Assembly (NCBI GenBank): GCA_015233755.1
Contig: JADFXA010000120.1
Location: 1 to 6,812 of the forward strand
Reading direction: 5' to 3'
DNA length: 6,812 bases
DNA from: Desulfamplus sp.
GTDB lineage: Bacteria > Desulfobacterota > Desulfobacteria > Desulfobacterales > Desulfobacteraceae
The notes beneath the pieces are model-generated. The model was not told where the DNA came from. It saw nothing but the letters and a program-made list of their open reading frames with translations, and did no database searches. The position numbers were made by a program, and so were the translations under genes. Shown here piece by piece: positions 1 through 6,565 of the stretch. The stretch's first letter is position 1, and each line of letters starts with the position of its first letter.

Positions 1-437
1 TACCTTTTACAGATGGATATACTTTGATTCCTTTAAAAGACCCAGCAAGAAAAGATATTGTTGTGTTTAAATATCCGGAAGACCCTGATAAAGATTTTAT
101 TAAAAGAGTTGTAGCTATAGGAGGAGATACTGTTCAGATAAAAGATAAAAAACTTTATGTTAACGATGAGCTGCAAGAGAATGAACCTTATGCAGTTTAT
201 AAAGATTCTTCAATTATTCCGGGCAGCTTTACAACTCGTGATAATTTGCCTCTTACAAAAGTGCCTGAACACTCTCTCTTTGTTATGGGAGATAATCGAG
301 ATAATAGCCATGACAGTAGATTTTGGGGGTTTGTCGATTTAAAAGCGGTTAGAGGCAAGGCTTTTCTTATCTATTGGTCATGGGACAGTGAAAAATTTGG
401 TGTTAGATGGAGTAGGATAGGCGATATATTGAAATAG
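1..437 (+). CDS. lepB: Signal peptidase I, C-terminal part (5' end outside window)
   Basis: Type I signal peptidase, which cleaves signal peptides from exported proteins at the outer face of the cytoplasmic membrane. The reading frame is open from the window edge (first full codon at base 3), so the start, the membrane anchor and the catalytic serine lie upstream. The visible part carries the other family boxes: DIVVFKYP, then FIKRVVAIGGD with the general-base lysine encoded at 102-104, then KLYVND, and near the end MGDNRDNSHDSRFWG, the conserved box E. The C-terminus is complete (stop at 435-437). About 145 residues are present; bacterial LepB proteins are usually longer by the missing N-terminal anchor and serine region. 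A TTG at base 24 is an internal codon, not the start, because the family match (PFTDGYT) continues upstream of it. pyrB begins 67 bases downstream. Identity is firm; activity depends on the unseen serine. Confidence 0.95.
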   Translation, partial: PFTDGYTLIPLKDPARKDIVVFKYPEDPDKDFIKRVVAIGGDTVQIKDKKLYVNDELQENEPYAVYKDSSIIPGSFTTRDNLPLTKVPEHSLFVMGDNRDNSHDSRFWGFVDLKAVRGKAFLIYWSWDSEKFGVRWSRIGDILK

Positions 438-472
438 TTTTTTTGCAATTTTATTTATAATAGTTTTTTTGC
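433..472. repeat. 14-bp tandem-spaced direct repeat after lepB
   Basis: The 14-mer aatagtttttttgc occurs at 433-446 and again, identically, at 459-472, a period of 26 bases. The first copy overlaps the lepB stop codon (435-437). The second lies in the 67-base gap before pyrB. No stem-loop of useful strength accompanies it, so it does not look like an intrinsic terminator. It may be a local duplication or the remnant of one; a regulatory role for pyrB is only a possibility. Confidence 0.6.
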
Positions 473-504
473 TTATTTAATAACTCTAAACGGAATATTA
501 CAAA

Positions 505-1437
505 ATGCGTTTTGAACACAAAGACCTTTTAGATATTGAATCTCTATCTGTCAAAGATATTAACATGATCCTTGATACTGCTGAAGGCATGAAGGAGATT
601 TCAAACAGACCCATTAAAAAAGTCCCAACTCTTAGAGGAAAAACCATAGTTCTTTTTTTTCAGGAACCAAGCACTCGAACCAAATTATCATTTGATATTG
701 CTGCTAAGCGTTTAAGTGCTGATACTATCTCAATATCTTCTGGATCAAGCAGCATTGTAAAGGGAGAGACTTTAATTGATACGGCAAAAAATCTTGAGTC
801 AATGAACCCTGATATTATTGTAATCAGACACCCATCTTCTGGTGCTGCTGAACTCATTTCTAGAAGAGTAAAAGCCTCTGTTGTCAATGCTGGTGATGGT
901 CTTCACGCACATCCTACACAGGCACTTCTTGACATGATGACTGTCCGTGAGAAAAAGGGAAAAATTGAAGGATTAAATATTTCGATTATTGGAGATATCG
1001 CCCACAGTCGCGTGGCCAGATCAAATATAGAGGGATTTACAAAAATGGGGGCAGCAGTAACCGTATCCGCACCTTCTACTATGATACCAAAAGGAGTTGA
1101 GAAACTTGGATGTGAAGTTGCCTCTGATATTGAGTCATGTATTGAGAATGCGGATGTTGTTATGATGCTGCGTATTCAAAAAGAGCGTCAAGAGGCTATC
1201 TTATTTCCAACTGAACGTGAATATTCAATGTTATTTGGATTGAATATTCATAGACTTAAAGGGGCAAAGCGTGATGTGTTGGTTATGCATCCAGGTCCAA
1301 TGAATAGAGGCGTTGAGATAAATAGTGATGTTGCTGACGGGGAACATTCCGTTATATTAGAGCAGGTTACTAACGGTGTTGCCCTTAGAATGGCTGTCTT
1401 TTATCTTGTTGCAGGGGGTATGAAAAATGCGGATTAA
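505..1437 (+). CDS. pyrB: Aspartate carbamoyltransferase catalytic subunit
   Basis: Catalyses the committed step of pyrimidine synthesis: carbamoyl phosphate plus L-aspartate to N-carbamoyl-L-aspartate, in the cytoplasm. The 310-residue length is normal for a catalytic chain. Visible motifs are the carbamoyl-phosphate loop STRT at residues 56-59 (in FQEPSTRTKLSF), the KGET of the mobile 80s loop at 86-89 (donated to the neighbouring subunit's active site), HPTQALLD at 136-143, GDIAHSRVARSN at 163-174, and HPGPMNRG at 262-269 in the aspartate domain. No pyrI regulatory-chain gene is in the window, so allosteric control by PyrI cannot be claimed. The ATG at 505 has only a weak GGA ribosome site at 492-494; no better upstream start is seen. 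The 3' end overlaps pyrC by 11 bases, implying coupled translation. No PyrR-type attenuator hairpin was seen in the short upstream gap. Confidence 0.97.
   Translation: MRFEHKDLLDIESLSVKDINMILDTAEGMKEISNRPIKKVPTLRGKTIVLFFQEPSTRTKLSFDIAAKRLSADTISISSGSSSIVKGETLIDTAKNLESMNPDIIVIRHPSSGAAELISRRVKASVVNAGDGLHAHPTQALLDMMTVREKKGKIEGLNISIIGDIAHSRVARSNIEGFTKMGAAVTVSAPSTMIPKGVEKLGCEVASDIESCIENADVVMMLRIQKERQEAILFPTEREYSMLFGLNIHRLKGAKRDVLVMHPGPMNRGVEINSDVADGEHSVILEQVTNGVALRMAVFYLVAGGMKNAD
1413..1418 (+). promoter_or_regulatory. Ribosome binding site of pyrC inside pyrB
   Basis: AGGGGG lies 8 bases before the ATG at 1427, within the last codons of pyrB. It supports 1427 as the pyrC start and translational coupling of the two enzymes. 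Confidence 0.7.
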
Positions 1438-2782
1438 GTTAAAAGGTGCAAGGATTCTTGATCCTGGAAATATAGATGGTTTTAGGGATATTGTTATTGA
1501 TGAAGGAAAAATAGATTCAATAATTGACCCTAATTATAGCAGAGACGGACAGTCGTGCATATCTACACATAACAATGATAATATTATTGAAATAGATGTA
1601 ACTGGAATGGTTGCGGTTCCGGGTCTTATTGATCTCCATGTTCATCTGCGTGAGCCGGGACATGAATATAAAGAGACCATTGAAACTGGATTAAAAGCAG
1701 CGGCAAAAGGTGGATTTACAGCTGTCTGCCCAATGCCCAATACCTCTCCAGTTAACGACAATAGCACTATTACAGCTTTTATGGTTAGTCGTGCTAAAGA
1801 GATTGCTAATCTACGTATATCTTCTTCATTTAATCAATCTGAGTTATATTCTGGAGTATCTAAATTATATCCTGTAGGGGCAATAACAAAAGGTTTAGAA
1901 GGCGAATATTTGTGTGAATATTCTGATATGAAAAAAGCTGGTATGGTTGCAATAAGCGATGATGGCCGTCCTGTTCAAAATGCCAGAGTTATGAGACGTG
2001 CAATGGAGTATGCAAAAGGTCTTGGATTGCCTGTTATATCTCATTGCGAAGATATTAATCTTGCCCGTGATGGTGCTATGAACGAGGGTGTTGTTGCCAC
2101 AAAACTTGGTATAAAAGGAATTCCTAATGTCTCTGAGAGTACAATTGTTATGAGAGACATTGCACTTGCAGAACTTACTGGAGCTTCTATTCATATTGCT
2201 CATGTAAGTTGTGAAGAGTCTGTCGATGCTATCAGAAATGGGAAAAAAAGAGGGATAAAAGTTACAGCAGAAACTGCACCACACTACTTTAGCCTTACAG
2301 AGGAAGCTGTATCCAGGTATGACACAAACGCAAAGATGAATCCTCCTCTTAGAACAGAACGTGATAGACAAGCTATTATTCAGGGACTTGTTGATGGTAC
2401 AATTGATATTATTGTAACAGACCATGCTCCACACTCTTTACTTGAAAAAGATGTTGAGTTTGACAGAGCGGCGTTTGGTATCGTTGGACTTGAAACATCA
2501 TTAGGTTTATCTATGAAACTCGTCCAAGATGGTCTATTATCTTTTGAGAATCTGATTGAAAAAATGTCTAAGAGACCAGCGTCAATACTTGGAATAGATA
2601 ATGCTCTAAAAGCTGGTAATCCCGCTGACATAACAATTATCGACATTGATGCTTTCTGGTCAGTTAATCCAAAAACATTTCTTTCAAAAAGCAGAAATAC
2701 ACCATTTACTGGATTTAGCCTTAAAGGTGAAGTCTATATGACAATCGTTGATGGAAAAATTGCATATCAAAGAGAGAGCTAA
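1427..2782 (+). CDS. pyrC: Dihydroorotase, class I (zinc amidohydrolase)
   Basis: Cyclises N-carbamoyl-L-aspartate to dihydroorotate, the step after PyrB. It is 451 residues long, of the Bacillus/Aquifex class I type. The metal ligands are all visible: HVH at 71-73 in DLHVHLREPG, an aspartate in SDDG (178-179, by spacing probably D179), H206 in SHCED, H259 in HIAHVS, and D332 in TDHAPH. Substrate-side motifs MPNT (103-106), TAETAPHYF (280-288) and KMNPPLRT (303-310) are also present, so this should be an active enzyme rather than one of the inactive PyrC-like subunits. Compared with Bacillus PyrC from memory, two insertions stand out: about 12 residues before the HVH (around 36-53) and about 15 residues before YPVGAITKG (around 132-147). 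The ATG overlaps the pyrB end by 11 bases and has a good ribosome site. Confidence 0.97.
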   Translation: MRIKLKGARILDPGNIDGFRDIVIDEGKIDSIIDPNYSRDGQSCISTHNNDNIIEIDVTGMVAVPGLIDLHVHLREPGHEYKETIETGLKAAAKGGFTAVCPMPNTSPVNDNSTITAFMVSRAKEIANLRISSSFNQSELYSGVSKLYPVGAITKGLEGEYLCEYSDMKKAGMVAISDDGRPVQNARVMRRAMEYAKGLGLPVISHCEDINLARDGAMNEGVVATKLGIKGIPNVSESTIVMRDIALAELTGASIHIAHVSCEESVDAIRNGKKRGIKVTAETAPHYFSLTEEAVSRYDTNAKMNPPLRTERDRQAIIQGLVDGTIDIIVTDHAPHSLLEKDVEFDRAAFGIVGLETSLGLSMKLVQDGLLSFENLIEKMSKRPASILGIDNALKAGNPADITIIDIDAFWSVNPKTFLSKSRNTPFTGFSLKGEVYMTIVDGKIAYQRES

Positions 2783-2848
2783 TTTTCTAAATACATTTTA
2801 ATGTTATCAATTCGAATAGCCATAAAACTTAAATAGAGCATAATAAAA

Positions 2849-4300
2849 ATGGGTGAGTGCCTGCCAACAATTCTTGTTGTAGATGATGAACTTAGTATGC
2901 GAGAGTTTCTTGATGTTCTTCTTACTCAGACTGGCTATGATGTATCACTTGCAAAGAATGGCAGACAAGCACTTAAAATGATTCAGGAAAAAGTATTTGA
3001 TCTGTTGATATGCGATATTCGTCTCGGCGATCTTACAGGCCTTGATATTTTAAGAGCTGCAAAAAAAAAGAGCACAGATACTATTGTTATTATGATTTCG
3101 GCTTATGCAACTACGGAAGTTGCTGTTAAGGCAATGAACGAAGGTGCTTACGATTTTGTCCCCAAACCCTTTGATAATAATGAGCTAAAGCAGGCAATCA
3201 AAAAGGCTCTTGATCTTAAACACCCTAAGTTTAAAGCTGAACATAACAGCAAAGAGAGACAATCAAGGCTCAATTTCGGTAAGATCGTTGGCAATAGCTC
3301 TGGTATGATAAGAATATATAACCTGATAAGTCAGGTTGCAGCTACTAAAACCAATGTTCTTATTTCAGGAGAGAGTGGGACAGGTAAAGAGTTGATTGCA
3401 AGGGCATTGCACGACATGAGCGACCGAAAAGACAAGCCATTTGTGGTTGTAAATTGCGGTGGTATCCCTGAAAATCTTATTGAGAGTGAATTTTTTGGTC
3501 ATGTTAAAGGTGCATTTACAGGTGCAATCTCAGATAAAAAGGGGCTTTTTGAGGCAGCTCATCAAGGTACCATATTTTTAGATGAAATTGGCGAACTATC
3601 TCCAATGCTTCAGGTTAAACTCTTAAGAGTTCTTCAAGAAACTGTGGTAAAGCCAGTTGGCAGCACTCGTGAAATAGCAGTTGATGTTAGGATCGTCTCT
3701 GCTACAAATAAAAATCTTGAGGAAGAGGTTGTTAATGGCTCTTTTAGAGAAGACCTTTTTTTTAGGCTTAATGTCATTCCGATTAAAGTTCCCCCTCTTC
3801 GTGACAGAAAAGGTGATATTGAGATACTTGCGAACCACTTTGCAGAAAAATATTCAAAAGAGATGGGAAAAGAGATTGCAAAACTATCCTCTTATGCCAT
3901 TGCATTTTTAAATAGCTACACTTTTCCTGGTAATGTTCGTGAGCTTGAAAATCTAATTGAACGAAGCGTTGCTCTCTCTTCAACTAACATAATTCTTCCA
4001 GAAAGCCTTACAATATCAATGCACAAAAAGCGTAGATGGATTGAAGGAGATGCTCATAAAGATCGCCGTTATGATCTTGAAGCTGTTTCACAAGGGGTTG
4101 ATTTAGATGAAATTTTATCTTCTATTGAAGCTGCTTATGTTCAAAAAGCTATGGAAATTGCTGGTGGCAACAAGAGCAAAGCAGCAGAACTGCTTGGTAT
4201 TACACTTCGTTCTATTAGGTATCGCATAAGCAAACAAGAAGGTGGAGCTAACGGAGATGAAGAGCCTAAATATTTTGTTGATGAAGCCTTTAAAAGCTAA
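2849..4300 (+). CDS. Sigma-54-dependent response regulator, NtrC/PilR type
   Basis: A two-component transcription activator that drives RNA polymerase carrying sigma-54. The domains, in order, are complete. Receiver (residues 6-123): acidic pair D12/D13, phosphoacceptor D56, S84 and K106. AAA+ domain (about 144-375): Walker A GESGTGKE at 174-181, the sigma-54-contacting loop GAFTGA at 221-226, Walker B TIFLDE at 241-246, ATN at 285-287, arginine-finger candidates R300 and R306, and sensor II in FPGNVREL (359-366). Fis-type helix-turn-helix (about 422-460): GGNKSKAAELLGITLRSIRYRI. The SxRYR ending recalls PilR, but the target regulon cannot be read from the protein. The ATG at 2849 has only a weak AGAG at 2835-2838. 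No histidine kinase is adjacent. The gene lies 66 bases after pyrC and 26 bases before the GAF-GGDEF-PilZ gene, its likely functional partner. No -24/-12 sigma-54 promoter was seen nearby. The family is firm; the specific PilR identity is a guess. Confidence 0.95.
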   Translation: MGECLPTILVVDDELSMREFLDVLLTQTGYDVSLAKNGRQALKMIQEKVFDLLICDIRLGDLTGLDILRAAKKKSTDTIVIMISAYATTEVAVKAMNEGAYDFVPKPFDNNELKQAIKKALDLKHPKFKAEHNSKERQSRLNFGKIVGNSSGMIRIYNLISQVAATKTNVLISGESGTGKELIARALHDMSDRKDKPFVVVNCGGIPENLIESEFFGHVKGAFTGAISDKKGLFEAAHQGTIFLDEIGELSPMLQVKLLRVLQETVVKPVGSTREIAVDVRIVSATNKNLEEEVVNGSFREDLFFRLNVIPIKVPPLRDRKGDIEILANHFAEKYSKEMGKEIAKLSSYAIAFLNSYTFPGNVRELENLIERSVALSSTNIILPESLTISMHKKRRWIEGDAHKDRRYDLEAVSQGVDLDEILSSIEAAYVQKAMEIAGGNKSKAAELLGITLRSIRYRISKQEGGANGDEEPKYFVDEAFKS

Positions 4301-4308
4301 TATCAGAG

Positions 4309-4314
4309 AAGGAG
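4309..4314 (+). promoter_or_regulatory. Ribosome binding site of the GAF-GGDEF-PilZ gene
   Basis: AAGGAG lies 12 bases before the ATG at 4327, in the 26-base gap after the response regulator. The spacing is slightly long. It is the strongest Shine-Dalgarno match in the plus-strand operon and supports this start. Confidence 0.65.
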
Positions 4315-4326
4315 ATTAGATTAATT

Positions 4327-5712
4327 ATGGATAAAGAGATAATAGAAAGGGTGAAAAATGCCTCATTCTTTCTTGAGATTGGCAAACCTCTTGCAAAAGC
4401 TAAAACTATTAAAGATACGCTTGATGTATTAATGTATCAAGTAGGTTCTATTTTTCAACCAATGAACTGGTCTTTATTGCTAAAAGATCCCAAAAGTGGG
4501 GATATGGTTTTTACAGTTGTAGTTGGTGCTAATAAAGAGAAGCTGCAAGGGGTTAGAATCCCAAAAGGTGAAGGAATTGCGGGTCATATTCTTAACACTG
4601 GAGAGTCTCTTATTGTGGAAAATGTAGAGGAGGATAAAAGGTTTAGTATCAGGATTGATGAATCTACAGGATTTAAAACACAATCCATTATTGGTGTACC
4701 TCTTAAAACCGATGATAAAATATTTGGTGTAATAGAGCTTATAAATAAACTCAGCGGTGATAACTTTACACAATTTGAGCTTAACCTTTTAACCACTATT
4801 GCAGAGTATGCAGCAATTGCTATTGAGCGGTCATATTATAATCAAGCATTGAAAAAGATAGCTCTCACCGACTCTCTTACTGGTCTTAAAAACAGAAATA
4901 GCTTTGAAAGGGCTCTAAACAATAGAGTTGAGATGCTAAAAAGATATGGTGTTATTTCATCTATTCTTATTATTGATATAAAGGGATTTAAGAAAGTTAA
5001 CGAAAAATATGGTCATACATCAGGTGATAAAGTTCTACGAGAGTTTGCTGCAGCTCTTATAAGTATGCTTCGTGTAGTTGATGAAACTTTCCGTTATAGT
5101 GGCGATAAGTTTACTGTGATCATGCCTCAGACAAGTTTAGATAAGGCAGAACAAGCAAAAATAAGAATATTAAATAAATTGTCTTCTGAGCTCTTTTTAG
5201 ATGGGAAAGTCTCTCTTAATATAACAATTGGAATGCGCCTTATAGATGAAGAGACAACTAAAGAGATACTCGACTTTGTAAATAAGAAAAATCCTCTATC
5301 CCCCTCTTCAATAGCACAAGATGCAGATGTTGAAAGAATGGAGAGCAATCTGAAACCTCTTCTTGATGAAGAGGCGGAGAAAATTGAGGCAGATGAATTA
5401 GCAGAAAAAAATAAAACGCATTATAAAGATGTTATGCTTGCTGGTGATTATACCCATTTTAGTAAAAATGACTATGGACATATTACTGTTAAAAAACTTT
5501 CAATGAAAGGTGTTGAGTTTGAGACTATGCGTAAACAACACAAAATTGATATATACGATATAGTGGATGTTACTTTTAATTTAGATGACAATAAAAGATC
5601 ACTAATAAAAAGAAGGGTGAGAGTAGATTCTGTCAACGATAAGACTATTGAAGCAGAGTTCTACAATCCACCTCCTTATGATAAAAATCTTTGGTTCTAT
5701 TTTATGGCGTAG
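4327..5712 (+). CDS. GAF / degenerate GGDEF / PilZ-like signalling protein
   Basis: A 461-residue cytoplasmic protein with no membrane segment. Residues about 28-168 are a GAF sensor domain (GEGIAGHIL at 81-89, GVPLKTDDKIFGVIELINK at 123-141). Residues about 178-305 are a diguanylate cyclase fold: DSLTGLKNR at 182-190, first metal Asp D217, N225 and D234 kept. However, the second Asp of the usual DxD is K219, and the signature GGDEF reads SGDKF at 258-262. An RVVD at 249-252 matches the RxxD c-di-GMP inhibitory site at exactly the usual distance. The closing AK..GRN helix of GGDEF domains is missing, replaced by an acidic linker (about 330-362). Residues about 365-461 resemble PilZ (GHITVKKLSMKGVEF, then a YFM ending) but lack the RxxxR and the first Asp/Asn of D/NxSxxG. 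I infer a catalytically dead receptor; binding of c-di-GMP or GTP is possible. The gene follows the sigma-54 activator closely and is probably co-expressed. Confidence 0.88.
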   Translation: MDKEIIERVKNASFFLEIGKPLAKAKTIKDTLDVLMYQVGSIFQPMNWSLLLKDPKSGDMVFTVVVGANKEKLQGVRIPKGEGIAGHILNTGESLIVENVEEDKRFSIRIDESTGFKTQSIIGVPLKTDDKIFGVIELINKLSGDNFTQFELNLLTTIAEYAAIAIERSYYNQALKKIALTDSLTGLKNRNSFERALNNRVEMLKRYGVISSILIIDIKGFKKVNEKYGHTSGDKVLREFAAALISMLRVVDETFRYSGDKFTVIMPQTSLDKAEQAKIRILNKLSSELFLDGKVSLNITIGMRLIDEETTKEILDFVNKKNPLSPSSIAQDADVERMESNLKPLLDEEAEKIEADELAEKNKTHYKDVMLAGDYTHFSKNDYGHITVKKLSMKGVEFETMRKQHKIDIYDIVDVTFNLDDNKRSLIKRRVRVDSVNDKTIEAEFYNPPPYDKNLWFYFMA

Positions 5713-5780
5713 TAGATATTTTGCTATAACTTAGAACTTTTCTGCTTAGGAATTAATGTTTATTAATAACCTATTGCTCT

Positions 5781-6185
5781 TTATGGTTTTATATATTCGT
5801 CGGAAGAATCAAGATTATCGCAATAAAGGCTCATATATTCTATGTATTCATTATGATAATTTTTGGAAAATCCATTTATAAAATCAGTGCTTTTGTTTTC
5901 ATTTTTGAACTTACTAACATGGTTCTCAATATTATTAATTATATTACTATTTACTGAAATGGGGTAATTAATACAACGACTGTCAATCGCGTCTTGTTTT
6001 GCATATATTTCAGATAATTTTTTACCAGAAATAAATTCACCTGATACTGGAGGTGAATTTGTAAATTGGACACAGCCTATAATAAAAAAGAACAAAACAA
6101 AAAATAGATATGACATAAACTTAGGCTTTATTTTTGCAAATTTTCTTAATTGCAGCATTGATGGTAAATAATGTAGTATTTTCAT
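5781..6185 (-). CDS. Small putative lipoprotein of unknown function
   Basis: A 134-residue product that I do not recognise. The N-terminus has a long basic region (residues 1-22), a hydrophobic stretch (about 23-36) and a lipobox IIGC with the lipidated cysteine at C38, predicting signal peptidase II processing and membrane anchoring. The +2 residue is valine, not aspartate, so by the E. coli rule it would go to the outer membrane. The mature part is about 97 residues, hydrophilic and Asn/Ser-rich, with two further cysteines (C71, C122) that could form a disulfide. Near the C-terminus aromatic residues recur every three to four positions (F102, F106, Y110, Y114, Y117, Y121), suggesting one amphipathic helix. 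Start choice: TCTCCTTT at 6191-6198 reads AAAGGAGA on this strand, 5 bases before the ATG. G+C is about 26% over 5821-6180 by hand count, lower than the flanking genes. It is convergent with the signalling gene and divergent from the TrpR gene. Confidence 0.8.
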   Translation of the reverse strand: MKILHYLPSMLQLRKFAKIKPKFMSYLFFVLFFFIIGCVQFTNSPPVSGEFISGKKLSEIYAKQDAIDSRCINYPISVNSNIINNIENHVSKFKNENKSTDFINGFSKNYHNEYIEYMSLYCDNLDSSDEYIKP

Positions 6186-6190
6186 AGTTT

Positions 6191-6198
6191 TCTCCTTT
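6191..6198 (-). promoter_or_regulatory. Ribosome binding site of the lipoprotein gene
   Basis: AAAGGAGA on the minus strand sits 5 bases before the ATG (6183-6185). It is the best Shine-Dalgarno sequence in the window. It decides this start over the internal Met24, which lies just before the hydrophobic segment. Confidence 0.8.
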
Positions 6199-6249
6199 TA
6201 TGAGTTTGTTTATGAATTTGGGCTTGATGGTTTATTTAACTTCAAATAG

Positions 6250-6277
6250 ATCATAAATCATATAGAAGAAAAGACAA
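6250..6277 (-). promoter_or_regulatory. Candidate sigma-70 promoter of the lipoprotein gene
   Basis: On the minus strand TTGTCT (6272-6277) is followed after 16 bases by TATGAT (6250-6255). These match the -35 and -10 consensus at 4 of 6 and 5 of 6 positions. It lies about 65 bases before the start codon, in the divergent gap shared with the TrpR gene, so a repressor bound here could affect both directions. AT-rich DNA gives such matches by chance. Confidence 0.4.
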
Positions 6278-6292
6278 ATAAAAAACAAAAGT

Positions 6293-6565
6293 ATGGACTT
6301 GAATTTATTAGAAGCAATAATCTCAATTGACGATATAGATGATTTAAAATCATTTTTTGATGAAATGCTAACTCAAGGAGAGCTTGAAGATCTCTCTCTT
6401 CGTTGGAAACTCCTTAAAGAGTTACAAAGTGGAATGACTCAAAGAAAGATAGCTGAAAAATATGGTATTAGCCTATGCAAAATAACAAGAGGATCAAAAA
6501 TTTTGAAAAAGGAGAACTCAGTTGTATTAAAAATTTTGAACAAAACTGTTACACCTATTGATTGA
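6293..6565 (+). CDS. trpR: TrpR-family transcriptional repressor
   Basis: A 90-residue, all-helical DNA-binding protein of the Trp repressor family. In E. coli the dimer binds L-tryptophan and represses trp genes and itself. The family core is plain: LSLRWKLLKELQSGMTQRKI at 34-53 and KITRGSKILK at 63-72, the latter the recognition helix with the TRGS hallmark. Aligned by eye to E. coli TrpR, the corepressor-pocket arginines R54 and R84 correspond to R37 and R66 here, and Gly85 to G67. Ser88, which contacts the tryptophan amino group, is replaced by I70, and the turn before the helix-turn-helix is one residue shorter (GM for GEM). The N-terminal arm is shorter than in E. coli. The TRGS sequence favours TrpR over the YerC branch, but tryptophan sensing is inferred. 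The ribosome site is poor (only purine-rich stretches at 6264-6274), and no trp biosynthetic gene is in the window. Confidence 0.85.
   Translation: MDLNLLEAIISIDDIDDLKSFFDEMLTQGELEDLSLRWKLLKELQSGMTQRKIAEKYGISLCKITRGSKILKKENSVVLKILNKTVTPID

Noticed and set aside
438..504. Promoter or PyrR-type attenuator before pyrB
   Set aside because: TTGCTT at 469-474 has no convincing -10 at normal spacing, and no antiterminator/terminator pair or PyrR-binding hairpin is visible in this short AT-rich gap.
1895..2434. 179-codon open frame on the minus strand opposite pyrC
   Set aside because: It lies wholly antisense to a clear dihydroorotase, its translation is cysteine- and asparagine-rich without a recognisable domain, and it has no supporting ribosome site. 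It is a shadow of pyrC codon usage.
5752..5767. ATTAAT/ATTAAT stem with a 4-base loop as a bidirectional terminator between the convergent genes
   Set aside because: The arms are only 6 bp, purely A/T and self-complementary, with no adjoining T-run of note. Such a hairpin would be very weak.
6218..6266. Plus-strand sigma-70 promoter for the TrpR gene
   Set aside because: TTGGGC and TTGATG were tried as -35 boxes, but neither has an acceptable -10 at 16-18 bases. The gene must have a promoter in this gap or read-through, but I cannot place it.
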